Part shown: piece by piece, positions 34,855 through 46,330 of the stretch
Layout: each line of letters begins with the position of its first letter
Position numbering within the stretch: the stretch's first letter is position 1
Origin: Datisca glomerata
Lineage: Eukaryota; Streptophyta; Magnoliopsida; Cucurbitales; Datiscaceae
Assembly (NCBI GenBank): GCA_003255025.1
Contig: QANY01004990.1
Span: 186,001 to 250,000 of the forward strand
DNA length: 64,000 nucleotides
Reading direction: 5' to 3'
The notes under the pieces: model-generated
Database searches by the model: none
The model's input: only the letters and a program-made list of their open reading frames with translations
Told to the model about the DNA's origin: nothing
Program-made: the position numbers and the translations under genes

Positions 34855-35030
34855 TAGTACTTTGAATTACTTAAGTCTGAACTTAAATTGCTATTTAGGA
34901 TAACTTGAAATAGTGTTTTGAATTACTAAAGTCTGAACTTAAATTGTTGTTTAGGATAACTTGTAATGGTGCTTTGAATTACTGAAATCTGAACTTAGAT
35001 TACTGCTTAGAAAAATTTGGAAACTTAGAA
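34855..35030 (+). repeat. 58-bp tandem repeat, three copies
   Basis: Units beginning TTTGAATTACT(T/A/G)AA(G/A)TCTGA occur at about 34860, 34918 and 34975, each followed by CTTAAATTG and TTTAGGATAACTTG. Confidence 0.88.
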
Positions 35031-35219
35031 ATTGCTATGTGTTGAGTTACTTAATTTAAAAAAATTACTTGGTTGAAAAGTGTTGAAAGTATGAGATTCT
35101 TAAGTTCTACTCACTCAAATCTTGCTAAATATAAAATACTAAACTAATGAAACACGCCAAGAAGAAAAAAACATGACATTACTAAAAAGCAATGGTACAA
35201 AAAAAATAGAAAAAAGAGA

Positions 35220-37070
35220 GAAAAGAAAATTACAGAAGGAAAGCTAAGAATTGTCGATACAAATGACTTCAGCAGGAGGGTTGGAAGTATCGTTATCAGC
35301 AATTGGAATGGTGGGGTCTTCAGCAGCAGGAACGGTGGAATCTTCAGCTACGGAACTAAGGCATCTTCGGCAGCAAGATCATCCTCAAGAAAAACTTTTG
35401 GAGGGAGGTTTTCCTTCCCATCCTCATAGTCCGCCAGATAGACTTTCTTCTCATCCTTGTCGAACAAAGCCCGATAGATGTCATCGGGCTCTCTCTCTCT
35501 CCGCTCAGCTACCTCCCGAGCCACCTCAGCAGCAGTCAACCTACCTTCCACGATCTTCAGGTTCTCCTAGGAAGTATCCTGACACTCGCATACTCTTCAA
35601 GCTCTTCCTTTGTGGCCTTCAAGGAATCCTCAAGCTTGGAGAATTTCACTGCGGCACTCACCGCCCCTTGGGCTAAATCCTCAACTGTGCCCTGAAGTTC
35701 AGCTTTCCGCTTCGTGAGCCGCTCAATTTTGGCCCTCTGAGTCTCAAGGACCCCACGGCAGCTCTCAACCTCCCTCTTCGATTGGGCAACTATCTGCTCA
35801 TTAGCAAGAAAGTGCTCTTGGAGGTTGTTATGGAAAATGATGGTGTGTCGAAAAGAACAAGAGAAAACCAAGACATTTAGCCGGTAAAAGAAGAATAGCG
35901 AGTAAAGAAAATTAGAAAATAAATGAGTATACCTTCATTAAACCATGACTGAGCGAGCAGAGTTAATTCACGATTGACATGCCATGAACAATGCCGTCCG
36001 TATCAGACTAGACCCCGCAAAGCACAATATGTGTAGAACGGGGGTCGTTGATAGAAGTGGAAACTTGTGGAACACCTCGGACATTTCTCCAACTCCACAA
36101 AAGGGGGGTCCTCCTCTCTTCCCTAAGTGTCAGATGCGTGGGCAGGAGCCGAATCTGGCTGAGGAAGGGGTGGACTAGAAGAAGACCGTTGTTGGGGAGC
36201 ATCCACTAGAACAACGAAAGCGAGGGAATAGATGAAGAGGAGGTAGGAGCAACATGAGGAAGACTCAAAATCGCCTGGGAAGGACTTTGGGCCTCGCATC
36301 TTGGATGGACGCTCATTTCTTCCTCAGACACATCCCTAATAATGGTACTCCTCAAACGAGCTCGCCTCGACATAACGCTCACTGCAAGGTGTTGAAACAG
36401 ACACTCTCGTTCCATGTCTTCCCATTCAGACCCAGAAGAAATGGATGTACTAGAAATAGAAATCAAAGACTACACGGAGGCATAGGCACTGCACGGAGGG
36501 GTGAAGCTTGGTTATCTTCCAAGACGAAGGCGACGTTGGTTTCCCATCTCGAATCTAGGAGATCATCCAAATCCCATCCACGAATGTTGAACGCGAGTAT
36601 GATCTTCTCTCTTGAATCCTGAGAAATATAGGGGGTTTGTTCCTTTTATTATCTACAAAGTCAAATGAGTAGAAAGAAAGTCAGTAAAAAAATAAAACAA
36701 ACAGAAAGCAAAGAAGTAGGAACCCGAGCTCCGACGACTTACCGTAGACTACCCATCTATCAGGAATCATTCAGCAGCCATCACCGCCCCAGTTCCCTCC
36801 TATTTGGAGAACATCACGTTCCTAGCCTTTGTCCCCTTTTGGGATCTCAGCGAGCATTTTCTTTATTCAGCACCAGGGCGAGGGGCCAGATAGTAACACT
36901 CGAACTTGGCAAGGTCCTTAATGATGTAAATCTAAGACATACCTCCTATTCAAGGCTTCAAAACCAAGTAAAATCCTATACAAGCTAGGGGTAAACTGTG
37001 ATGGAGCCAATTTACAGGTTTGGAAGAATTCCTGAAAGAAAGGGGAGAAATGAAGCTTAAGCCCCAAAGC
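35220..37070 (-). pseudogene. Antisense ORF of Tat-type element (gypsy-type transposon protein), broken
   Basis: Between pol and the 3' LTR, on the strand opposite to gag-pol, the - frames read SLPLACIGFYLVLKP and FEYYYLAPRPGAE, then SLRSQKGTKARNVMFSK (36.75-37.05 kb). FNIRGWDLDDLLDSRW and VSVMSRRARLRSTIIRDVSE lie further along (36.2-36.6 kb). A charged coiled-coil end follows: QSKREVESCRGVLETQRAKI, LEDSLKATKEELEEYASVR and VAREVAERREREPDDIYRAL (35.35-35.87 kb). This resembles the PF04195-type putative gypsy transposon protein that some Tat elements encode in antisense. Stops separate the parts. Its role is unknown. Confidence 0.65.
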
Positions 37071-37777
37071 TATGTACATAGGGCTTAACAAGATTGTCAG
37101 GATCGCGATCCGGATCCGATCTTGGTGCTTTAATTAGCCCAACTTTCACCTAGACCGCACACTACGTCGGAGGGAAAGACGTCGAGGTGGGAATCTAGGA
37201 AATGTCCTAGCTTAGCCTGGTTTCTAACCAAAGGTACCAGGGCCTAAACATAGAAGTATTGCCTCGCGCAATAGATGAAGGGGAAGGGATTTCAAATAAG
37301 AAAATCCAGAAGAAATGGATAACATGGGAGAATGTCCTACCACAAATGAAGAAAGGAAGAGGTAAAACAAGAGAATCCTTAAATAGGCACCGGGTTAAAA
37401 AATGAAGAAGAAAAAGAAAATGAAAAGACACTCCATAAATTTCTTTGAAAACGGGAATCCAAAAGGACCTTTTTTTGAAAGGGCATGACTAACAAGACAT
37501 AAGCGTTACTAACGTCAACGAATGGCACGATGACAGCTGGAAAAAGGAGCAGAGACAAAGTATGCATCACCCAAAACAATTGAAAATGAGAAACGAAGTG
37601 TCATCGCAGGCAAAACGCGCGCCTCCCTTAACTTAATGAACTGTTATATGTATATTTGTTTGTTATTTCCAAAAAAGTGTAGGTTCCCGAGAGAAGACAA
37701 GACGTCTTTGAAAAATGCAGATGCGAATCAAGGAGTCTTCATCATTGCACAGCAATAAATTTATTGAGTGTGATTGG
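37071..37777. other. Region between antisense ORF and inner 3' LTR
   Basis: Non-coding element sequence. It should hold the promoter of the antisense ORF and the polypurine tract. I cannot place either with confidence. Confidence 0.35.
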
Positions 37778-38623
37778 GGTAAATGAATAGGGAAAAATCA
37801 CCCAAGACATGTGTATAGAAAAAAATTATTCTCAAGAGGACATGTGGGCCACGGCATGGCAAAATTGGGGGCCGAGCGGGAAAGAACGCTGAACCGGGAT
37901 GTCTCATCAGAGCGAGAAAGAACACTGAATCAGGAGGCTCGTCAAAGCGGGAAGAGCCCATAAGAGGGGGATCCCGTCAGAACGGGAAAGAAAGCTGAAG
38001 CGGGAGGCCTCACCGAAGCGGGAAGAGCCCAGAAGCATGAGATCTCGCCAGAGCAAGAAATAATGCTGAAGCGGGAGACCTCCTCAAAACGAGAAAGAAT
38101 GTTGAAGCGGGAGACCTCACCAGAACGAGAAAGGAAAGAAGAGAAGAAGAATAGAGACTGGCGAAAATACCCGAGATGACAAACAATCGACATTGATTGA
38201 TTTAGTAAAATCTGAAAATACTCAGATGGTACAGATTGATAGACCACTAAATGACTGTGACTGATTGACTCGAAGTCATAAGACATCGCCAAGTGGTCGT
38301 GATTGATTAACGACTGAGCGGGACAGAAAGGAAAAATGGGGTCATACCCAGCAGATTGACCCTACGAACGGGTGTGACCCCTGGGAATAATGAGTGCTTC
38401 CTTTTATATTGTTATTTTAATTTACACATGGGATTTGAAAAATCTATATAAAGGTCAATGTACTAGAAGAAATGATATATTCAAGACAACTAAAAGAGTA
38501 AACCCTGAGATTCTCTAAAAACTCCTCTCACTCTTAAATTCTCCTTCAATTCTTTCTGGTTAACACTTATAAAAAATTAGGCTTTATCATTATTGTCCAG
38601 GCTAAACAGAAAAATCCTTTACA
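37778..38623 (+). repeat. Inner 3' LTR
   Basis: Counterpart of 28871-29755, with the same GCGGGAAGAGCCC-type units, GGGTGTGACCCCTGGGAATA, TATATAAAGG near 38445 and end CCTTTACA. It is followed by another leader and gag start instead of host DNA. Confidence 0.88.
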
Positions 38624-38885
38624 TTTTGGTGCTTTCATTGAGAGAAGAAAAACAACCTCAAAGATACCCTCTAGAAAATCAAACCATGCCTCGAACCAAG
38701 TCAAACACCTCCTCAACGAAGGAAACAGGAACGGAAATGAACAAGCCAATCACCCTGCTCCCCCAACCAAGATGCTTCGGACCATCATGGGTTAGATGCA
38801 AGAAATGGAACAGCAAAACATCAAAACACTACATAATGCATGGCAAACGATGTAGGAGCAGATCGTTGCATTGCAACGGAATTAT
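38624..38885 (+). pseudogene. Second copy of leader and gag start
   Basis: TTTTGGTGCTTTCATTGAGA and MPRTKSNTSSTKETG (ATG at 38686) repeat 29756-30010 with small changes. The match stops at TTGCATTGCAACGG (about 38880), where the 23-bp array begins. The inner element is thus LTR-gag-pol-LTR-gag', a partial tandem. Confidence 0.88.
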
Positions 38886-40035
38886 CTTGACGATGAGAAT
38901 GAAATTCTTTTGACGACAGAAATGGAATTGTCTTGATGATGGAACAAGAATTGTCTTGGCAAAAGAAATGGAATTATCTTGATGATGGAAAAAGAATTGT
39001 CTTGACGATGGAAAAAGAATTGTCTTGACAATGGGAATGGATTTGTCTTGATGATGGAAACGGAAAGGTCATGACTATATGAATGGAGACGTCATGACGA
39101 TGAAAATGGAATTATCTTGACGATGGGAATGGAAATATCCTGACGCCGGAAATGGAATTGTCTTGACGATGGAAACAGAATTGTCTTGATGATGGAAATG
39201 GAATTGTCTTGACGATGGGAACAGATTTGTCTTGTCGGTGCGAGTGAAATGGTCGTGGCTACGGGAGCGGAGATGTCATCACTACGAAAATGGAATTGTC
39301 TTGACGAGAGGAATGGAAATATATTGACAATGGAAATGGAATTGTCATGACGATGGAAATGGAATTGTCTTGACGATGGAAATGGAATTGTCTTGATGAT
39401 GGAAACAGAATTGTCTTGGCGATGGAAAAAGAATTGTCTTGACAACGGGAACGGATTTTTCTTGATGATGGGAACGGAAAGGTCGTGACTACATGAACGA
39501 AGACGTCATGACAACAGAAATGGAATTGTCTTGACGATGGGAACGGAAATATCTTGACGACAAAAATGGAATTGTTTGACGATGGAAACGGAATTGTCTT
39601 GATGATAAAAATGGAATTGTCATTACGATGTGAACGGATTTGTCTTGTCGATGGGAGTGAAATGGTCGTGGCTATGGGAACGGAGACGTCGTCACTACGG
39701 AAACAGAATTGTCTTGACGAGGGGAATGGAAATATCTTGATGATAGAAACAGAATTGTCTTGATGATGGGAACGGATTTGTCTTGATGACGGGAACGGAA
39801 AGGTCATGACTCGGGAACGGAGACGTCATGACAACAGGAACGAAAGTGTCTTGATGATGGGAATGGAAATATCTTGGCGACGAAAATGGAATTGTCTTGA
39901 ATGACGGAAATGGATATGTCGTTACTACGGGAATGGAGACGTCTTGATGACGGGAACAAAATTGTCTTGACGGCGGGAATGAAATTGTCTTGACGACGGG
40001 AACGAAACGGTCTTGACGATGGGAACGGAATGAAA
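38886..40035 (+). repeat. 23-bp minisatellite, about 50 copies
   Basis: Units of GAATTGTCTTGACGATGGAA plus ATG, with variants (CGGGAACG, TATCTTG, GGTCGTGACTA), run for about 1.15 kb. Because 23 is not a multiple of three, the - strand stays open in several frames (SRQFHFHRQDNSISI types), giving frames of up to 182 codons. I read these as by-products, not genes. Confidence 0.93.
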
Positions 40036-40069
40036 ACTGAAACGAAAAAATATGGAGGATAAATTACAT

Positions 40070-41235
40070 AAAGAATCACATAATAACAAAGATATGAAAG
40101 TCTTCTTCATGAAGAATTTTACGAAATTCAATTTGGAGCTCTACATCAAAAGTTATGGTGATTTTTCGTACAAGAAAATAAACTGTATTTACTGGGAGCT
40201 AATTATATGATGAATAATATATCAACGGAAAGATATGGAAATCTACTTCATAGAAAATTTTACGGAAATCAATTTGAAGCTCCAGATCAAAAGTTATGAT
40301 AATTTTAGTAGGTGCTATTTAGGAAAGTAAACATATGAACGCTTTTCAAATTTAAGTTTTAGACTGTATCTCATTGGATAGTATTATATGGAAAATATAT
40401 CATTAAAAAGATATGAACGTCTACTTCTTGAAGAATTTTTCAGAACACGATTTGGAGTTCTCGAGCAAAAGTAATGACAATTTTCATGAAGGTTGTTTAG
40501 GAAAGCATATTATGCGAAATGATCAAATTTTGTAATTAAACTATACTGAATGAGAGGCAATTACATGGTGAATATTATATATCGGAAAGATATGGAATTA
40601 TTCTTATTGGATAATTTTACGCAATTCAATTTGGAGCTTTCTAACAAAAGTTACGATAAATTTCATACATATTGTTCAGAAAAGTAAGGTTATTCACGTC
40701 TTTTAAATTGTATCTTTACACTGTATGGATTTAGATATTATACATGACGAGCTATATATTATTATAAATATATGGATGTCTATTTCTTATAGAATTTTTC
40801 AGAACTTGATTTAGAGTTCCTGATTAAAAGTTATGGTAATTTTTATGAAAGTTGTTCAGAAAAGTGGATCATGCAGAATAGTAAATTTAGAAAATTTTAC
40901 TGTATCACTTGTAAGCTAATTTATTGTCAAATCATACATTATCACAAAGATACGGAAATCAACTTCTTGGAGAATTTCACGGAATTCAATTTGGAGCTCC
41001 CGAGTTAAAGTTACGATGATTTTCATATAGAATGTTTAGAAAAGAAGACGGTGCAGATAAGTCAGATTCAATCATAAAAACTGCACTAACACAGGAAGTG
41101 TTACTTGGTAATTAATGTATTTTCATGAAGATACATGAGTCAGCTTCCTAAAGAACGGAGTGAGATTCTGAGCTTCCTACAGAAAGTTATGACATGATAT
41201 GTTATGACTCCTTAAAAGCAAAGTTGATATGAACT
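40070..41235 (+). repeat. ~180-bp tandem repeat, about 6-7 diverged copies
   Basis: Units recur at about 40090, 40233, 40410, 40588, 40770, 40950 and 41128. They share AAAGATATGGAAATCTACTT, AATTTTACGGAATTCAATTT, GGAGCTCCCGAGCAAAAGTT and ATGATAATTTTCATG. The period is in the range of nucleosome-sized satellite units. Confidence 0.85.
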
Positions 41236-41284
41236 TACAAGACAAATTCTTGGTGTTAACTCTCTATCTTCTATAGCAAAGCAA

Positions 41285-41905
41285 ACAAATAAGGTCGGCG
41301 GCCCTTTGACCTAAGCCCTTGGGACCGGGGAAACTTTCTCCCTAAAATGTGAAAATTAAAGATCGACGGTCTCGTGGCCTAAGAACTTGGGAGCGGGGAA
41401 ATATTCTGTCTAAAATGTCAAAAATAAAAAGTCGGCGGTCTCGTGGCCTAAGCCCTTGGGAGCGGGGAAACATTCTTTCTAAAATGTGAAAATTAAAAAG
41501 TCGGCGGTCTTGTGGCCTAACCCCTTGGGAGTGGGGAAATCTTCTCCCAAAAATGTAAAAATTACAGGTCGGCGGTCTCGTGGCCTAAGCCCTTGAGAGC
41601 GAGGAAACCTTTTCTCTAAAATGTAGAAATTAAATGTCGGCTGTCTTGTAGCCTAAGCCCTTGAGAGCAGAGAAACCTTCTCTCTAAAATGTGGGAATTA
41701 CTGGTAGGCGTTCTTGTGACCTACGCCCTTGAGAGCGAGAAAAAAATTCTCTCTAAAATATGAAAATTAAAAGTCGGCGGACCTTTAGCCTAAACCCTTG
41801 AGAGCGAGAAAAACCTTCTCTCAGAAATGTGAAAAACATGGTCGGCGGTATTTTAGCCCAAGCCCTTGGGAGCGGGAAAAACCTTCTTCCAGAAATGTGG
41901 AAATA
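41285..41905 (+). repeat. ~66-bp minisatellite related to 34300-34830
   Basis: About nine units with GGTCTCGTGGCCTAAGCCCT, TGGGAGCGGGGAAACCTTCT and CTAAAATGTGAAAATTAAA. It shares the core CCTAAGCCCTTGAGAGCG with the array behind integrase, linking the outer element with the inner one. Confidence 0.9.
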
Positions 41906-41989
41906 AAAAAATGAAAGCTAAAGTATATAAAAGCGGACAACTCATAAGCCTTGTTCTCATATGGAAATAGAGGAACATGTTTTTTAAAA

Positions 41990-43045
41990 AGTAAAATGGG
42001 GTCATGGTTCTTTATTTGAACATAAGTTCTTGGGAGCGGACAATTTGCAAATCCTTCTCTCAGAGTGAAAATGGGGTCATGGTTCTTTATTTGAACCTAA
42101 GTCGCCTCATAACGAAAATGGGGTCATGATTATTTATTTGAACTTAAGTTCTCATCTCAAAAGAAAACGAGCAGTTCGTAAGTCTCTCTCAAAGTGAAAA
42201 TGGGGTCATTGTTCTTTATTTGAACCTAAATCATTCTCTCAAAACGAAAATGAAAATATGATTCTTTATTTGAACATAAGCCCTTCTCTCAGAATGAAAA
42301 TGGGCCGTGGTTATTTATTTGAACCAAAGTCCTTAGAAAATGGGCAGACTATAAATCCTTCTCTCTAAAAGGAAATTAAAGTTCTTTCCTCGAAATGAAT
42401 TTCACAAAGGTATTTATTCTCCAACAAAGATCGAGGTCACAAGAACGGATTCTGGGACAAAAGATATTGAAACTTGACATGTTTGAAACTAATTCTACTG
42501 CAGAAACAATTATTCTCAAGAGAACTGAGAAGCAAAGATTTCTTAAGTGTTTGAGAACGGGTTTTGTTGAAAGCTTGAAGTCGGCATAATACCAGATTTT
42601 AATCTCCAAATTGTACCAATTTTTTGAATGAAGTACAACAAAATGGAGTTCAGTGGAAGAAATTTTGCACAAACAAAGCGATTCTCATTGATCGAAACTG
42701 AGGAAAAATACAAAATGAGAGAAGAAAAAGAAACGCGAGAAACTCTCTCAATGAGCCCGTAACAAAGGAAGCGGGAGAAACTCTATCAATGAGCCCGTAG
42801 CAAAGGTAACATGTGAAACTCTACCACTGAATGCGAGACATCAAACTCAAATCCATGCGATGAAATGATACACTCATTCCTTACTCATTTCAATAAATTA
42901 TTATATTATTTTGTACAATATTTTTGTCACAGATCTTAACATATGAGAGAAAGAAAATGGAAAATGAAGAAAAAAAAAACTTTATCAATGAGCCTGTAGT
43001 GAAGAAACGGAAAAAACTCTCTCAATGAGCCCGTAGTGAAGAGAA
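41990..43045 (+). repeat. Further short tandem motifs before the outer 3' LTR
   Basis: 41990-42330 repeats AAAATGGGGTCATGGTTCTT plus TATTTGAAC(C/A)TAAGT five or six times. 42720-42830 and 42975-43035 repeat GAAACTCTCTCAATGAGCCC plus GTAG four or five times. Between them there is no gene. Confidence 0.85.
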
Positions 43046-43330
43046 AATAAAGACATAACAATAAATGAAGGAGAAGTAATAATCATCGATAGCAAACTGA
43101 CCAAAAAATGCTTGACAACCATGAAGCATTTGTAAACGGGAACAGAAGAACGCAATGGCAGAAAGAAGGAGAAACCACCACTGACAGCGAACAATCAAAA
43201 AGTTGTCTGGAAAAACTATGTCTCATATTTTCAAGTAGTACGTGAGAGCGGAAACGGGCAGACGTGACGTCAGAAAAAGAAAAGACAAATCATTGTACCT
43301 CAACGAATAAAATTCTGTTGAGTGGAAATT

Positions 43331-43862
43331 TCACATGACACGTGACAAGATCTAGACCGGAGACTCCATCGAAGAGAAGATAGAGTAAGAACCGTAGGAT
43401 AAATAGACAGTTATGAAGAGGAGACCAATCATATGAAAGTACATGGTTTGCCAACATGATAATTAAGGCTATACATGATTTTAGGGGATATTCGGCAATC
43501 CCATGAATGAAGATGTATCTCCCCAAACATTAGAATATCCCCCAATATCTAGTGATAATTCCATAGATACGGGGATATTCTCCACGTATTTAGTGATAGT
43601 TTCGTTATTAAAATATATGTTATCACATTCTGTAAAAAGCCTATAAATAGAGGCATATGTAACAACATAAAGGGGGACTGAGATTGATACAATGACTTAC
43701 AATTGAAGATATAATAGAACATCATAAATCTTTCCGTGATTTTCTTCCTTTTAAGGATTTTTCATGTAAATCATTATGTCTTTATTCTCTTATTCTCTTT
43801 CTAAATTATTATCATTATTATTCGTTCGTAGAGGGTTTTTCATACCAAAAAAATTCTTTACA
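43331..43862 (+). repeat. Outer 3' LTR
   Basis: Counterpart of 28193-28787. It lacks about 60 bp present in the 5' copy after CATGGTTTGCCAACATG. TATAAATAGA lies at about 43642. It ends ATTCTTTACA at 43862. No matching 5-bp target duplication could be fixed because the left edge is uncertain. Confidence 0.85.
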
Positions 43863-44439
43863 ATATTACTAATAAAATCACATTTGATTCATATTTATAT
43901 TTTTTCATGAGTCTTGCTTTAATTCCATGCATTATGGTGTGTTATCTAAATTTTTAAAGTATTTAATTATTATGTACATAGAACGATTAGGAATTATAAA
44001 AACTGTTTGGATAATTTGTTAAAAAAATTAAAAGTTTCATTAACTATTAAATTAAAATTATTAATATTAATCTTAAAATTTATGAAGGATATTTAAGAAA
44101 TTCTATGAAGTAGTAGGGTCATTTTTTTATCCAAAAATATTTTTGGACTCGTAGTCTCATTTAGATATAGTTTCAAAGAGAAAAGGTTCAAAATACGCAA
44201 TGTTGCTAAGTCGAAGTCTATGTTTCCTCTGCCGAAGAAGAAAAGGCAATAATGGTCGAGAAGTAGGGCCAAATTCTTCTAGTGGGATTAGATATCTTCT
44301 CCAAAGTTGGAATTTGGTTTTTTTTTTTTAATAAAAGAATACACTATAGATCTTCTCTACTACTTGGATTCTGGACTATTTTACAATGTTTTAGCTTATC
44401 AATGTAAGTCTAAAATGGATTTTGCTTCTTAAATAATAC
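43863..44439. other. AT-rich spacer
   Basis: No gene. It leads into the left arm of the first palindromic element. Confidence 0.4.
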
Positions 44440-44519
44440 AATCTTTTGGTGAAAATTTTGGCCGAAATTTGATGAATTTTGTTCATTTTAGCTTTTTCTC
44501 AAATTTAAGTGAGAGAAAC

Positions 44520-45660
44520 TGTAGTGTACAAGATGACTATATGATAGTCATGTAGTCATCGTATAGTGTACACGATGACTACACGATCGTCATGTACACT
44601 ACACATGTAATGTACCACATCAAGTAGTGTACACAATGACTACATGATCGTCGTGTACACATCATGTAGTATACATGATAACTACATGATTATCGTGTAG
44701 TCATCGTGTACACTACACATATAATATATTTGATTTTATATATTTATTTAAATATAAATAAATATGGAGGTTGACTGTTGAAGAAGAATAAATTGACATT
44801 TAATTTGATATTGTGTAAAAAAAGTATTGGGGGAAATGAGAAAAAGTAAGTGGATGGTGGGCCATGTGTACAAGATAGCTACACGATCGTCGTGAAGTCA
44901 TCGTGTACACTACATATGTAATATATTTAATTTTACATATTTATTTAAATATAAATAAATATGGAGGTTAATTGTTGAAGAAGAATGAAGTGATATTTGA
45001 TTTGAATTTCTTTAAGAAAAGTATTGGGGGGAAATGAGAAAAAGTAAGTGTATGATGGGTCATGGGTACAAGATGGTTACACGATCGTCGTGTAGTCATC
45101 GTGCACACTACACATGTAATATATTTAAATTTATTTATTTATTTAAATATAAATAAATATGGAGGTTAAGTGTTGAAGAATAATGAATTGACATTTGATT
45201 TGATGTTGTGTAAGAAAAGTATTTGAGGACAAATGAAGAAAAAGTAAGTAGATGGTGGGTCATGTGTACACGATCGTCGTGTAGTCATCATGTAGTGTGT
45301 ACGATTACTATACGCTCGTCGTGCAGTGATCAGTTATCATGTAGTGTGCACGATTACTACACGATCGTCGTGTAGTCATCGTGTACACTATACATGTAAT
45401 ATATTTAATTTTATATATTTATTTAAATAAAAATAAATATGGAGGTAAGGTGTTGAAGAAGAATGAATTGACATTTGATTTGATGTTGTGTAAGAAAATT
45501 ATTGGGGGAAAGAATGAAGAAAAAGTAAGTGGATGGTGGGTCATGGCTACACGATTATCGTGTAGTCATCGTGTACACGAGTATCGTGTAGTCATCGTGT
45601 AGACGATACAATGGCACGTGTACCCATCATGTAGATTACACGATGAACACACGGGCATCG
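44520..45660 (+). repeat. ~200-bp tandem repeat rich in TACACGATCGTCGTGTA palindromes
   Basis: The constant part (TATTTATTTAAATATAAATA, then GGAGGTT, TTGACATTTGATTTGATGTT and AGTAAGTGGATGGTGGGTCA) recurs at about 44740, 44935, 45136 and 45413. Between them lie variable runs of 10-bp words CATCGTGTAG and CTACACGATG. Confidence 0.9.
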
Positions 45661-45779
45661 TGTACCCCCCCCCTCTTGATATTCTCTCTCTTTCTCAATG
45701 TTCTCTCTCTCTACGTTATAAGTTCTTTCTTTCTATCTCTTTAGTTGGGCTTTTCTGCTGGAAGGTATTATAATGTGGG

Positions 45780-46060
45780 TGCATACTACTCCTTTTACTA
45801 GTCTGACTTCTTCTCGGTCGTGGCTGATTGAGCTGTTCGCGTAACTGCGAGATGATTAGGTCCGTCCGTAACACTTCTGGGCGGTGCCCTGGATCCCTAC
45901 GAGCAGAGAATGATTAAATCCGCTACACCCACCCTTCGCCCTGATCCTAAATTTACTTTAGACTAGCTTTACATTACGAAATACAGCTCGAGGGTTCGAG
46001 GGAAGAACCCAGAACCTGATCTACGGCCGAATAGCAACTCGTACTTTACGTTCTCTCTTA
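45780..46060. other. GC-rich island of unknown origin
   Basis: About 280 bp of much higher GC than its surroundings (for example GGGCGGTGCCCTGGATCCCT and GCTCGAGGGTTCGAGGGAAG). It holds no frame of note. GGTTCGAGG resembles a pol III B box, but no A box at normal spacing is seen. I cannot identify it. Confidence 0.4.
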
Positions 46061-46330
46061 AAATTAACAAAACTCACAAAAATTAACATAACTCATTAAA
46101 ATTAACAAAACTCATTTTGTTGTGTTTAGTTCTGAATGAAAAAAAAAAGTTTCTTGGAGACAGAGGGATAAATATGGAAGATGGAGAAAGAGAGAGAGAG
46201 CGCTAGTGTGTAAGAAGGGTAATGAGGAAAAAAACAGAAAAAGTGAAGGGAACGTGAGTTAGGGATTATGATAAACAAAAATTAGGCTAAAAGTATAATT
46301 TTGTAAAATATTTTATCCTAGTGTTTAAAT

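Larger units (their letters stand above)
28193..43862 (+). mobile_element. Nested Ty3/gypsy (Tat-type) retrotransposon complex
   Basis: An outer LTR pair (28193-28787 and 43331-43862) encloses 14.5 kb. Inside are a second, different LTR pair (28871-29755 and 37778-38623), one gag-pol unit, an antisense ORF, a repeated gag start after the inner 3' LTR, and four kinds of tandem array. Both LTR types are followed by the same leader TTTTGGTGCTTTCATTGAGA, so the two elements are related. All coding parts are broken. The outer element has no recognisable own gag or pol and may be a non-autonomous relative. Confidence 0.8.
44440..46330. mobile_element. Foldback-like element 1 with CATCGTGTAG core
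   Basis: The left arm (about 44450-44520: AAATTTGATGAATTTTGTTC) is the reverse complement of arm sequence seen at 51490-51600. The right arm (46060-46330) has AAAATTAACAAAACTCA repeats and a GA-rich stretch like that of element 3. The core (44520-45660) has four tandem units of about 195-277 bp, each with TACACGAT(C/T)(G/A)TCGTGTAG palindromes and a constant part containing AATAAATATGGAGGTTGA. A GC-rich 280-bp island (45780-46060) sits inside. Confidence 0.6.

Noticed and set aside
39092..39807. Long - strand open frames of 117 and 182 codons
   Set aside because: They lie wholly in the 23-bp array. Period 23 makes all frames of the strand equivalent and open, and the peptide is a pure repeat without any fold.
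34300..43045. Regular repeat arrays that might suggest CRISPR
   Set aside because: Units are directly adjacent, diverged and without unique spacers. The context is a plant retrotransposon.
45985..46000. Pol III B-box-like GGTTCGAGG
   Set aside because: No A box at suitable distance and no poly-T terminator, so a SINE or tRNA call is not supported.
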